Source: Opisthocomus hoazin
Lineage: Eukaryota; Chordata; Aves; Opisthocomiformes; Opisthocomidae
Assembly: GCF_030867145.1 (NCBI RefSeq)
Contig: NC_134434.1
Location: 9,734,001 to 9,798,000 of the forward strand
DNA: 64,000 nucleotides
Direction of reading: 5' to 3'
Numbering within the stretch: position 1 is the stretch's first letter; every line of letters begins with the position of its first letter. A program made the position numbers and the translations under genes. Under the pieces are notes generated by a model. That model had not been told where the DNA came from. It worked only from the letters and a program-made list of their open reading frames with translations, and made no database searches. Of this stretch, positions 37,628 through 48,400 are shown piece by piece.

Positions 37628-40600
37628 GTAAGAGTGACAACGTTCCCTGCATTGCTGGCCAGGACCTCCTGCATCCTGTGAGGATTATAGTCGCCGTGAG
37701 GGGAAAGTGCTCTGCCGGTGGAGAACACAAAGAAGAAAGTCCAGGAGGTTGAGCTGTTGCTGTTTGAGTAGTGGCTGATGCAGCCCGGTCACCTCTCAAC
37801 TCACTGGTGCTCTCTTAACAGCGATTTGTTTTCTCTCCTCTGATCCTGCCCATTTTCTAACAACTTCTCACATTGTGTTTACCAAAACCAGACTCCATCT
37901 CCTCTTCCTGTTCAGTCTGATGTGCGAATCACCTGGCTGTGGTACAAAGTCATAGAGAGGACAAAGATCTTGATTCAGCTTCGTTGGAGATACATCCTTC
38001 ACCCCTCAGCTTTGACCTCCGCTCTGAAAGCTTGTCAGTTCAGGATTAGTTGTAAGCATGACTTGATTTTATGTTGGAAATGAACCTCGAGTTACTAATT
38101 GGTCTCCATTTGAAAAAATTCCTTTAATTTGGAATGAACTTACTAATGCATGTGATGATCCCATCAGGTGACAGTTAAAAAGGAGCTGAGACACATCTTA
38201 AATATTGTACGGCTGACCTGATAGGAGAGCTCCTGCTTAAGACAACACCCAAAAAAAGATTATCAGCAGATTTAGCTATTTCCCCAGCTATAAACAAAAA
38301 GAGAATTGGAAACAGCTGCAGCCAAGAACAGCTACTGGGGCAGAAGAGAGCTACAGGTGGAAAGACTAGAGCCTGCTTCTTCAGTGCTGGACTTGAAAAA
38401 GTTGTAAGTATAACATGGGGAGTAGGGAGAGTCAGGAGGATAGTCAACACAAGTCAGAGAAGAGATGGGACCTTATTTTTTCCCACTATTCTTTCTCTTC
38501 AGGAGGGAAAGTATCCATGAGTCAGTGAGAAGCCAAGAGAGGCAGCACATTTGGTCTAATTCATATAGATCCTAAAAGGTGAACTTGTCCCAGTATCATT
38601 GATACTGAAAGAGCCCTTTACCACCGTTACCTATTGGACACAGTTTAAACCCCAATCTCATACCATCTGTGGTCCTTCAAGATTTTTTGCTGCTTTCAGG
38701 AGTCTGAAGGGGTTAATCTGACTGGTCTGATCCAGTCCCAACTTTGTATGTGCTATCTAACTTATTGCTGGGGTTGTGTTTGGGTGCACCATTTCTGGCT
38801 TTGGATCCAAAACACTGCATCTTGCTTGAGAAGTTGCCCTCCAGGGCTGGCCGGCTGGCTGAGCTCTGCGGCAGCCATCAAGCTGGGTAGGTTGCCCCAT
38901 TTAGTTCCGGTTGTGAGAGCTGGGCAGTTTCGTAAAAGCCCTTTGGGGCTACTTTGGGTGGGAAAATGACCTGTGAACAAACTGTTTTGGTTTGCTTCAG
39001 GAGGCTTAGCTAACAGATGTTGGCTGGGCCTCTACTTTGAGGGCTTTTTATTGCATATTCATGAGCTGATCTTTTTAGCCACTTCCAATGCAGGAAAGAC
39101 GTATATCTACATTTTGTTTGCAGTGTTAGGAATATAAAAGGTTGCCTACATGACTGAATGTGAAAATGGATTAGGGTTTATTATCTCAAGTTCTTTCTGT
39201 CCAATTTTCTTCTGAAGCCCTTCTGTGCTCTGTCTGCGTCTGCTCTGCGGTGCCCCACAGTTCCCTAGTTTCTCTAGCAATTACTGTTTTCCAAGGTAGA
39301 GTCACCAGGGTATGCAGTGGGGAGAAATGAGTCTAAATTAAGAGTCTCTCACAGACTTGGAAGATGATAATTTGTCTGTAACAAAACTCCTCGTTAGAAT
39401 ACTGTTAATTTCCTTTCTGTGACAATTATAGCACAGCACTAGCTCATATGTGCAATGTGCAGATATTTCCCCTGAAAAAAGCCTATCGTTACCACTAGTG
39501 AGAAACATTCCTTAGAGGATAAAAATGAACTTGTGATTTTGCAGCAGTTTTCCAGTTTAGTGGGAGTTTGGTGTTAAGGTTTTGGGGATTCTCCCTGTTG
39601 TTTATTGCATTTATGTTAGACTTCATGGTTAGCATTTTCCTGCTAGCATCTGGTATCAGAGGCGATACAGAGCTCTTGACAGGGCGGTCCCCAACTGTTT
39701 GGAACCTGTTACCCCTGAAATTCAGCTCATTTATTCTCCCTTTACTTTAAAAACTTGCCTCGCTCCTCCCTCCAGACATCTTTAAATGATTGCTGTTTCT
39801 TTCTGTTGGCATAGCATGTTTTTGCTTATCCATCTGTTTTGAAGTTTTGATGAGGTTTAGTTTTTTAATCAGAAAGAGATTGTTTTTATAATAGCTGTTT
39901 AGTGCCTGGAATATTTTGGCAGGGGTGGTGCTGTATGAGTAAAGTGGGTTAGTGATTCTCAGAAGTGCTGGATTTGGTGGCCTGTTCTTGCGCTTTGGGA
40001 GAGCAGGCTGAACAGGCTTTAGATGAGCGAGAAGAGGATGCTGTGCTGAAGGAATCGCCTTTAAAACTGAAGAAGGTCTGCTCTTTAACTAATGATGATA
40101 GTTTTGGTCATTAAGGGGAGAGAAGCCCTGTTGTTCATCATTTGCACTGCAGAGCTTTTATTTTGTTGTTGTTCTGAATCCCAGGGTGGAAAAGTTCTGC
40201 TCTTCAGGTCCAAAGGCTCTGTGTTTACTTCTCGCACTTGCTTTAAAAGTTTAGCTAAAATCTTCAAAATACTGGAAGGGACATGTCTTTAAAAAATATC
40301 TTTTGGCTGGGACTGTGATCAGCCATGAGCCATCAGCTCAGAGCCATGAACAGAGACAAGTTCTTTACCTTAGCACTCTTTGAAGATAACAGATTCCTTT
40401 CTCATGTTTGTTCAGGATGGGGCATCTGGGCAGTACTACAGGATGAAAGGATCATCTTAACTCTCTCATTTGTTCCCCAAATATGGATCATTTGCAGGCT
40501 TGAGGTCTCCTGCTGGTTTTGCTAAGGGATCAGGTCAGGTGACAGAGGAGATCATTCCCTTTGCTTGACCTTGCTCAGCTGTGTGGGATGAGATTTTAGC

Positions 40601-41040
40601 CTTAAATCAGTGCCAGGATGCTGAGGTGTGGAAACCTGCTGTTCTCTGGTGGCTGTAGGTGGGTGCAGCTCATGGGAGCACATAGAAAGAACTTGGTACT
40701 GTTCCTTTTTTACTGCAGACAAATCTTTTAGTAACTGAGAAGCTAGGACCCAGTGGCTAACAGTGCGGGGCCGTGCGGTTTCCCATTGCTGTGTGGGACA
40801 AACTTGATCCGTATCAAAAGTCACATGCAGTGTGGAGTTTGTGACAGCTGTGGGTGGGACAGGCAGTCTCTGCTGGGTGGGAGATCCCATGCCTTTTCCA
40901 CAGGTATTCTATCTGGATTTTTTTGCTTTTTTTTTATTGTTTGTATTTTACATGAATTTGTAGAGAAGAGAAGGACTTCTCACTTGGTCTCGTGCTTGTG
41001 GCTGAGGTGTGTCCGATCTGGTATCGGAGCTCTTGCACCA
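37628..41040. other. RHOT1-RHBDL3 intergenic, right part
   Basis: 3.4 kb without a recognisable gene, RNA gene or transposon. Open frames here show no family features. Confidence 0.55.
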
Positions 41041-41830
41041 AGAAAACGTGGCCTGCAGTGCTGGACCCTCTCTGCGCCGACTCTGGGCTCCGTCGGGCTC
41101 TGGCTGCCGGGGCAGCAGAAGGCAGAGGCACCGGCACCGTGAGCCCTTGCCCCTCGCCAGCCTGTTCCTGCGCTCAGCTGGAAGAAGCAAAATCTGCTGG
41201 CTGTTTGCCCCAGTCAGGGCGTTCCTCCAGTGCCTAACCCGGGCTCCAGATGGTGAAGGTGCCCGTCTCGACGTACGGGAACAAACAATCACGGAAAGCA
41301 TTTAAACCCCCGCGCTGCGAGACTCTCCGGGAGGGAGAAGCTCCCCGCAGCCAGCTCCCACCGCGTCCCGCCGGCTGCCTGCGCTCCGGCAGCGGGCCCC
41401 CACCGGCGGGCACCGGGCGGGACCGGAGCGGGTCGGGCCGGGGGGACAGGGCCGAGCCTCGCCGGGCCGCTCGGGGGGGCCGACCCCGGGCTCCCCCCGC
41501 TCGCCGCCGCCCAGCCCGCTGCAGCCCCGGGCTCTGCCCGCCCCGCCCAGCCCCGGCACGGCTCGGGGGAGGCGGCGGCCGTGCCCCGGGCGGGGGGCAG
41601 CGCCCGGCAGCGGGGGCGGGAGGCGGCGGGCGGCGTGGGAGGGTCACCTGCCCCGGCCGGAGCCGGCCGCCGCGATGCCGCCCGCCAGCGCTGCCCGCGC
41701 TAATTGGATGCGCCCTGGATGGAGGATTGCCTCCCCGCCCGGCTGCGGGAGGCGGGAGGGCAGGCTCGGCTGCGCTTGAAAGTTCGCCAAGCAGCAGCTA
41801 GGTTTCATTTCTTTAAGGATCTGGGGAGAA

Positions 41831-41859
41831 GGGGGGGGGGGGGCGGGGGCTGGAGGGGG
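41831..41859 (+). repeat. G-run / potential G-quadruplex in RHBDL3 5'UTR
   Basis: Thirteen consecutive G at 41831-41843, then further G5 runs at 41845-41849 and 41855-41859, ending 13 bases before the start codon. Four or more G-tracts are available for quadruplex folding on the sense strand and in mRNA. Confidence 0.7.
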
Positions 41860-41872
41860 ACCGTTTCCAAGG

Positions 41873-41992
41873 ATGGGAGACCGGCTGCCGGAGCCGCACG
41901 CCAGCTCTTCCCCTGCTGTGGCTGCCAGCTCAGAGGCGGAAGAAATCGAGGTGCTGGACTCCGAGGATGTCCTGCCTATGGCCGCAGAGGAT
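41873..41992 (+). CDS. RHBDL3: RHBDL3 coding exon 1
   Basis: 40 codons starting MGDRLPEPHA, acidic toward the end, with donor GAT|GTAAGT at 41993 in phase 0. The pattern of an Ala/Ser-rich start, a Glu-rich middle and a final ED just before HWK matches other RHBDL3 proteins. Confidence 0.9.
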
Positions 41993-44900
41993 GTAAGTTC
42001 GCTTTGCTCGATGCCTTCCTCCCCTTTCCCCCGGGCCGGGCTAATCGGCTCAAGCTATTTATAGGTGAAACCCGGGATGGGGGAAGGAGTGGGGCTGGTG
42101 ACTCTCCGGGACGAGGGAAAGCCGCCGTCCCCGCCGCTCTGCGCGCCCCTCGCCGCCGGGCCCGCTCGGTCCCCGGGCCCGCAGCTCCCTGCCCCTCCCT
42201 GCCCCAGCCTGCACAGCCCCGGGGCAGCGGCCCGGCCGGGCTGCGGGCCCGCTCCGTGCCGGTGAGATGCTGGCTCACGGCGAGCTGCGGCTGGCCGCGC
42301 ACGGAGGCGGCTCTGGAGGCTGGAGAGGGGCTGGAGCGGCTTCCTGGGGACAGGGAGCTTCTCCAGAGTCCCCGCCGCCCGGAGGGTGACAGACGTGAAA
42401 CGCTCTCGGGAGCCGGTTCCCTCTTCCAGCCCCCGAGCAACAAACAGCCAAGGAAGTTTTTTTTCCCCGGCTCGGCAGCGCTGATAGCTTCCCTCTGAGC
42501 GCTGATTGCAGCTGGGGGTGGGATAACCTGGCACCGGGTCCCTGCCTCTGCTCCTCCGGCCCGGAGGGACAGCAAGGGGTCCTGCGTGCGTGGCTCTGCT
42601 CCCGCCGGGCCGGGCAGCCAGGCCCGCAGAGCTGCGGCGGTGCTGGCGCGTCTGCCGGTCCCGGGGGCAGGGGCTCGCCGGGCGCCTCTGCGAGGGAGGG
42701 GATGCGGCCAGATCCCGCATTCCCGGTGCATCCCGGCGCGGCTGGCAGCTCTGCTGCCCGACAGACTCTGCTGGGATGAGGACTGAGAGCTGCTCGGTCT
42801 GCAGTGGTGAGAGCGGGGTCTGTTCCTGCGTGTGGCACTAAACGTCTTTCTGAAGTGGGCTCTGTCTCGGGTCTTGCACCGGTGTGAAAGGGACGCTTGT
42901 GAACTAAGCCTCCAACGATGGCACATGCCCTTTCCCCCCTGCTTTTGTGACACTGCTGGAGGAACCCGCCTGGGGCTGCTGAGGGGCAGTGCCTGCTCCT
43001 CACCCCCAAGCCCTTCCTTCCGAGTCGACCAGAATTCGCTTGCTGTTGGGTTTTCCTCCCAGAGGGTAGCGGAGGAAGTGCAGCTGCCTGGCAGAGCTGC
43101 ATTCCCCAGGCTATATTCCTGGGCACTGTACAGGCAGCAGGGAACGTGTGATGCAGTTTGACCTCTGCTGTGACACTACCAGACAGTCCGAAGAGTAGCG
43201 TGCCTGAGCCGGGGCCATGTGTAGCGTTCACTCGGAAATGGTGGCTTTCCAGGAGCTTGCACAAGTCCAGGTTTCCAACTCCCTGTACTTGCTTACCTCA
43301 GACTGTGACCTTTTCTTCCCTGGCAAATTTTGTGCTTGTCTGAATGGGCTACAAGAAAGATTTCCTGTTGTGATACACATCGGTCCCTTGGAGTTACTCC
43401 AGCCTCTACGCCAATGCAGCCATTAGCGATCCAGTCCTGCCAGGGCTCAGCAGATGCTGAAGTGCTGAGTGCCTGGCAGGATTGGGCTCCTGAAACAGGA
43501 GAGAGACCATGAGCTTTGCTTGGTGAATCTCAGAACAGATTCTCATCCTAGTTCTGCTACTGACTTGCTGCTTGACCTTGAGGTAGGACAGCTTGGGTCT
43601 GATCCAGCTCGCAGTGTCTCGCCGTGACTTACGCTGGGATCTGCATTGTTATTTGACTCTGGTACCTTGTTGTCTGCAATCAACAAAATGGAGCTAGAGC
43701 CCACGGTTGCATTGGTTATGGGAAGCTGCTGAGACCTGGCAGAGGATGATGTGACAGAAGCCCGAGGTATCATGTATCATCTTCAAGTCGGAAGAGCAAG
43801 AAGTGGTGTAAATGCCCTCCTCCTCCTTAGCCAAGATTTCCTGCTGAAACAAGCAGGCTACAGAGCATCATCTCTGAAAATTCAAACTGCTCTGTAGTAG
43901 GAGCGTGCCCCCCGAGACCTAACCGGGGGTTGATTTTCTGTTGTTGTTATTACATTTGAAAGCTTGATGTAAACTCTCTGGCTTGGCCAGCAAGAACTGA
44001 CACAAGGTCAGTTCTTTATGTGTTATTAACCACAAAAATATTTTGTAGTGGAGTTTGGCTGTCACAGCCTTGACAGTGTGTAACAGCTCAACTCTGATGT
44101 CACTACAGCTTTTGGAGCAGCATTCCACAAAGCCAGGATTCAGGCAGTCCCAAAATGTTCTGTTTGAAATGCTGGGCTGATTTATGGTGATAAATGGGAG
44201 TTTATAAATGAATAGAGGCATGGGGAGGAGGGGAGCCAACAACTTAACTGATGAAATGGAATTCAGTGGCCTGATATCCCACTGTCTCTCCAGTCAATTC
44301 TGCTTTAGATCTGCCTACCATGTGAAAAGAAATGTTCATCCAGGACTAGATAAGACTCTCACCAGAGCTTTGCTTCACATATAGCACAGTGAGATTTGCT
44401 TCTGTGAGTCTGATGGTTGTTATTTTACTCATTTTGCTTTTCTGGGAAGGTGAATGAGGCAGAAACAAAGTGTTGAGCTGAACAGCAGTTCAGACAGGAG
44501 AGCTGGAAATGTGCAGGTTTTTTTCGTGGGGACTCCAGTCCAGTGGTTACCCTGCTGTTGCCTCATGGAATTTGCTCTCTTCTCAGCTGATCCCCAAATC
44601 CAGGAGAGATGAGAGAGAGCCTTAAACAATTCATTAGGAATTTCTTCTGTTCCACGGGACTGTGAGGCAGCAAGCGTGGGGCAGGGAGGTGACTTAATGT
44701 TGGTCTTTCTATGAAGCATGTATCAGAGCCGATCGCCAGCTTGTTTTTTCTGTTTCCAAGTGACAAGGACTTGTGGAGTGCTCACATGGTTGTCTTTGTT
44801 GGAGTGGGGCTTCCTCGTGTACAGAGATTTTAAGGCAGATCTGCTACAACCAAAGTTGTGGGGTAAATCCTTGTGATGGGCTCCCTCCAGCCTTCCACCC

Positions 44901-45494
44901 TCCTACCTTGTGCGAGAGTAGTTAGATATTTTTCAGATGTGGACATGTGAGGCTCAAAGAACTGATGGGTTACCAAAGGCCTTGCAGCAAGTTCCCTGCC
45001 AGAGTTAGGTGCAGGCAGCAGACAAGGCTCTGACAATGCAGCAAGGCAGTCTGTGGGTCGGTGTTGGGCCACGGGATCTCAGAAAGTGATCTGAAAAACC
45101 ATTGCTAATTCCTCCCTCCACTCAATATACACCAAGCTTTCTTGAACCCCGTGAGTGAAAAAGCCTTTTATTCGTTGCTTGCCCGCAAGTAGACAAAGCG
45201 AGAGACAACAGAATTAACACATGAATGTTCTGAGTTCCTCCTAATTTGGATTTGTAAATGAAAACTGTTCTCCCTGTGGTTGGTAGATTCCCCCTGCCTC
45301 CTCCTCCGGAAGGGTAGGTGATTCTGGGATGAAGAAGGATGCTGGAAATGGCACTAAATCATTTGGTTATTTCTCTATTAGAATGTACTTCTACAGTTTA
45401 CTGCATGTTAATGTCGTTGCTCTTAAACCTTCTTTTTCTTCTTTTTCCTCCCTTATGCATTGCCTCTCAGCACTGGAAAGCCCTATTTGATCAG
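41873..45494 (+). CDS. RHBDL3: RHBDL3 (rhomboid-like 3), 5' part: join of 41873-41992 and 45471-45494
   Basis: RHBDL3 belongs to the rhomboid intramembrane serine protease family and has N-terminal EF-hands followed by seven membrane helices. Only the first 48 codons are in the window. Exon 1 gives an acidic N-terminus (SSEAEEIEVLDSEDVLPMAA then ED). Exon 2 gives HWKALFDQ, almost identical to the start of the EF-hand in mammalian RHBDL3. Gene order RHOT1-RHBDL3 is also conserved with human. The catalytic Ser/His region lies beyond the right edge. The ATG has A at -3 and G at +4. Confidence 0.9.
41993..45470 (+). other. RHBDL3: RHBDL3 intron 1
   Basis: 3.5 kb, CpG-rich up to about 42760 and ordinary afterwards. 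No exon or transposon is recognised. It ends in a 40-base pyrimidine tract before the exon 2 acceptor. Confidence 0.75.
45471..45494 (+). CDS. RHBDL3: RHBDL3 coding exon 2 (24-nt microexon)
   Basis: Eight codons, HWKALFDQ, between TGCCTCTCAG and CAG|GTATGT, phase 0 at both ends. It encodes the first helix of EF-hand 1. The tract before it (CTTTTTCTTCTTTTTCCTCC) is an unusually strong polypyrimidine tract, as very short exons need. Confidence 0.88.
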
Positions 45495-48400
45495 GTATGT
45501 GAACAACTGATATATTGTCTCTGTCTTGTGAGCAAAGAGCCTAACCTCTAGTTAATTTCCTCTGTACTAGATTTTCCCCGTGTTTAAAGTACAGCCTAGG
45601 ACTAACGTGCTCCATGTTCCAGGATGCTGGTGTGCAAGTCATAATTATCACTACTGCTCTGGGCCTTTCTCTTGCTTCCTCTTCAGAGTAGCCAGGGACA
45701 GAAGCAGGCCCAGCCTGGCCATCCCTCGGAGCTGAGGTGCTGCAGCAGGTACTCTGTTTGCTGCCAGTTGCACTGTCCTTGCTCCGTGGATTGAAGGATC
45801 TTCTACTCTTGGAGGCAGGCAAACTAGTACCTGTAAAACCAGCACTGCATTCTTTGAAATGGATCCCCAGCTGCTAAACTGGCATCTACGGGGTTACATC
45901 ATCCAGGGGAGGACCTGCTGCTTAAAACTTGCACAGAACTAGCAAAGTACCTGCTTCTGTACCAAGGACTGTGGTTGTATCAGGTAAATGCCTTGGATTA
46001 GATCTGTAGCCAGCTGAAATCAGCACAGCTCTGTAGAGCTCTGAGTTATAGCTGCTGAGAATTTGGGTTGTGGATTCTAGTTTGTAAATTATGTTTTTAG
46101 CTGCTTTAACTGACATGTTTGCTTTGTGGTATTCCTTCCATCTGCCAGGTTGAAATGTGAAGCAGCTATAAACTGCAGGATTTTTCTAGGGTTGACTTGC
46201 TCCTAAACTGCAGCACCCTCTTGATGTCAAACTTTTGTGCTGTTGTGTGTGTGTGTAAATGTCACCTCTTGTGAGGGACCTTATGGTGATGCTGGCATTG
46301 TCCTGGCAATACTGAAGTTCGGATGGGATGTCGTCCCTGCTTTATGAAGGTGATAATCTTGCTTCTGCGTCTGGCTGAACTGCAAAGCTAAAAGCTGTGG
46401 TGCAGTCTCTGCGAAAGGATGTCCTTGGTACCCTGGGGGTCCCGGTGTCATTCAGCTGATAACTGGACTGCCTGTTCTGAGGAGTGCTCATTTATACCCG
46501 GTTAGCCGTGACCGACTGCTAATCCACATGTGTAGACTGCAGTACATTTGTTGTTGTACAATCAAGCAAGCTGGCAATTGGGAATTAGATCACTGTAATT
46601 GTTGATCACACCTAAATTGTGTCTTGTATTTGAATTTGCTGATGCTCACAGGGTATGCTGGCACTCAAAAGGTGAGTGCAAGATAAATTGCTTGTGGTCT
46701 GTGCTGGATGTTTGTTTCAGCCACTTTGAATTCTCCCTGTCTCAAACGTTGGCCTTAATTTGGAGTCTGATTCTACAAGCATGCTTTGAAGTCATTGAGT
46801 CCTTGTGGGATAGGGCTCTTGGCTGGTAGCTACCTCGGGCTCAAAGAGAGGAATCGGTAATTTCCCACTGGACTTACTTGAATAGTAGATGGGGTTTTTT
46901 TCTTCTCTTTTTCTTTTTAAGGAAGGAGAGAGTTTCACTGTTGGATTTACAGAACATTACCCCAGTGACAAGGGAATGGGTTGTAAAGGCAGACCTTCAA
47001 TAATTAGCTATGTTTCAATTAGGGCTGCAGCTGAAATTTAAGCCTTGTCTGTAAAGGCTTTATTATCAAAGAGAATGCAACCTGTGACAACTAGTCGTAA
47101 GTCCTGAATAAATCAATAACGTCCTTGTTACCCGTGGGCAAAGCTGAGGAGCTGACGTCTTCCTTGAGCGTTATATCAGCAATGCGATGCAATTAGCCCT
47201 GCAGTGAATCGCAAGATGCTGTTTGTCATGGAACAAGGTTGCTATTCCCAGCAGCTCTGTGCTGGTAGGAGAGGGGAGCATTTTGTTTAGCTCTGACAGG
47301 CATCCATGTGAAACATGAGAACAGTCTTAATAACTAGAGGAAGCCTGCGTGTTAACACTCAGAACAGTTGCGGCTCTCCCTGGGAGATATGACCTGGCCT
47401 TATGTGTGCTTAGAGTGGAAATGGGTGGCCGAAGATTCACGTGCTCTGTGACTCATGGGCTGGGACTGGAGTTTGACAGCTCACCCTCTTGGCTGAGACT
47501 CGCGGGCCTCTGCATTCACCACCTCCCAGGAGAGCAGCAGAGCAAGAGAAGGCTCTGGAGAAAGTGTTAGAGCTGTTGGGAATTCACAGGCTGGGAGTCT
47601 GCAAGTCTCTTGTTTCTGGGGTGCTGGAATATGACAGCAAACAGTTCAAGGGAGGGGTCAGCACTTCCCCCTACCTGCATTTGAGGATGAGATAAATTAT
47701 TATTAATTTTTTTTTCCTATGGGGAGAATTTTTTTTGAATACTTTTATTTTGGTTTACTGACACAAAAGCAGGTTTTTTTGTTTAAACATACAAAATTAA
47801 AGGGTTTGGGTTTTTTTATGGACACCCCCCCATCTTAAATTAAAAATTCAAAACCTCTTGATGAAAATTGCTGCTCAGCCATAAAGCAGTGCTTTTTGCT
47901 TGTTTATTTTGGGGGAGAGGAGTGACTGACGATGCTTTCTGGAGGAATTTTCTATTTGTTTTGATCCAGCTCTCATCTGTCACGCTGGGAACTGTCAGTG
48001 ACTCAAGCCAATATCTCCAGCCACTTGCAGATTGCTTCTTTTTAAGACGTAAAAGAACTTAAATTTGGCAAAAGGCAGATCCAGAGTTGCTTCCTAGGCT
48101 TCGAGGTGCAAAGAGGCCCCTGCCAGGGCAAAATCCTGACTAGGCTGAAGCAAGAACCGAAATTCCTCCTGCGTTTAGCAGGGTCAGCACTTCACCCAAG
48201 AGTTTGCGAGCAGGTAGACAAGTGGCTTTTCAGTGCTGCAGCCAGGCAGTTGCAGTACAGCTGCTGCTTCATACTGTGCTTATGAGACGCCTGTTTTATT
48301 GCGAGGCCATGGCCCTCGGGCAGCTCTAACTCAATTTTATATGGGAACTTTTACAGGGATTCATACATTTATTTATTGTGCTCATAAACACCCTCCACCC

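Larger units (their letters stand above)
41040..42760 (+). promoter_or_regulatory. RHBDL3: CpG-island promoter of RHBDL3
   Basis: A long CpG-dense region surrounds the RHBDL3 start codon at 41873, densest at 41320-41700. It continues into intron 1. The very long antisense frames here (up to 329 codons) have Pro/Arg/Ala/Gly compositions typical of unspliced GC-rich DNA. Confidence 0.75.

Noticed and set aside
37039-37799. Antisense ORFs of 125-229 codons in the orphan CpG island
   Set aside because: Composition-driven open frames without domains.
41976-43264. Minus-strand ORFs of 325 and 329 codons over RHBDL3 exon 1 and intron 1
   Set aside because: They overlap the CpG island, are low-complexity, and have no recognisable domain. 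One runs antisense to the real exon 1.
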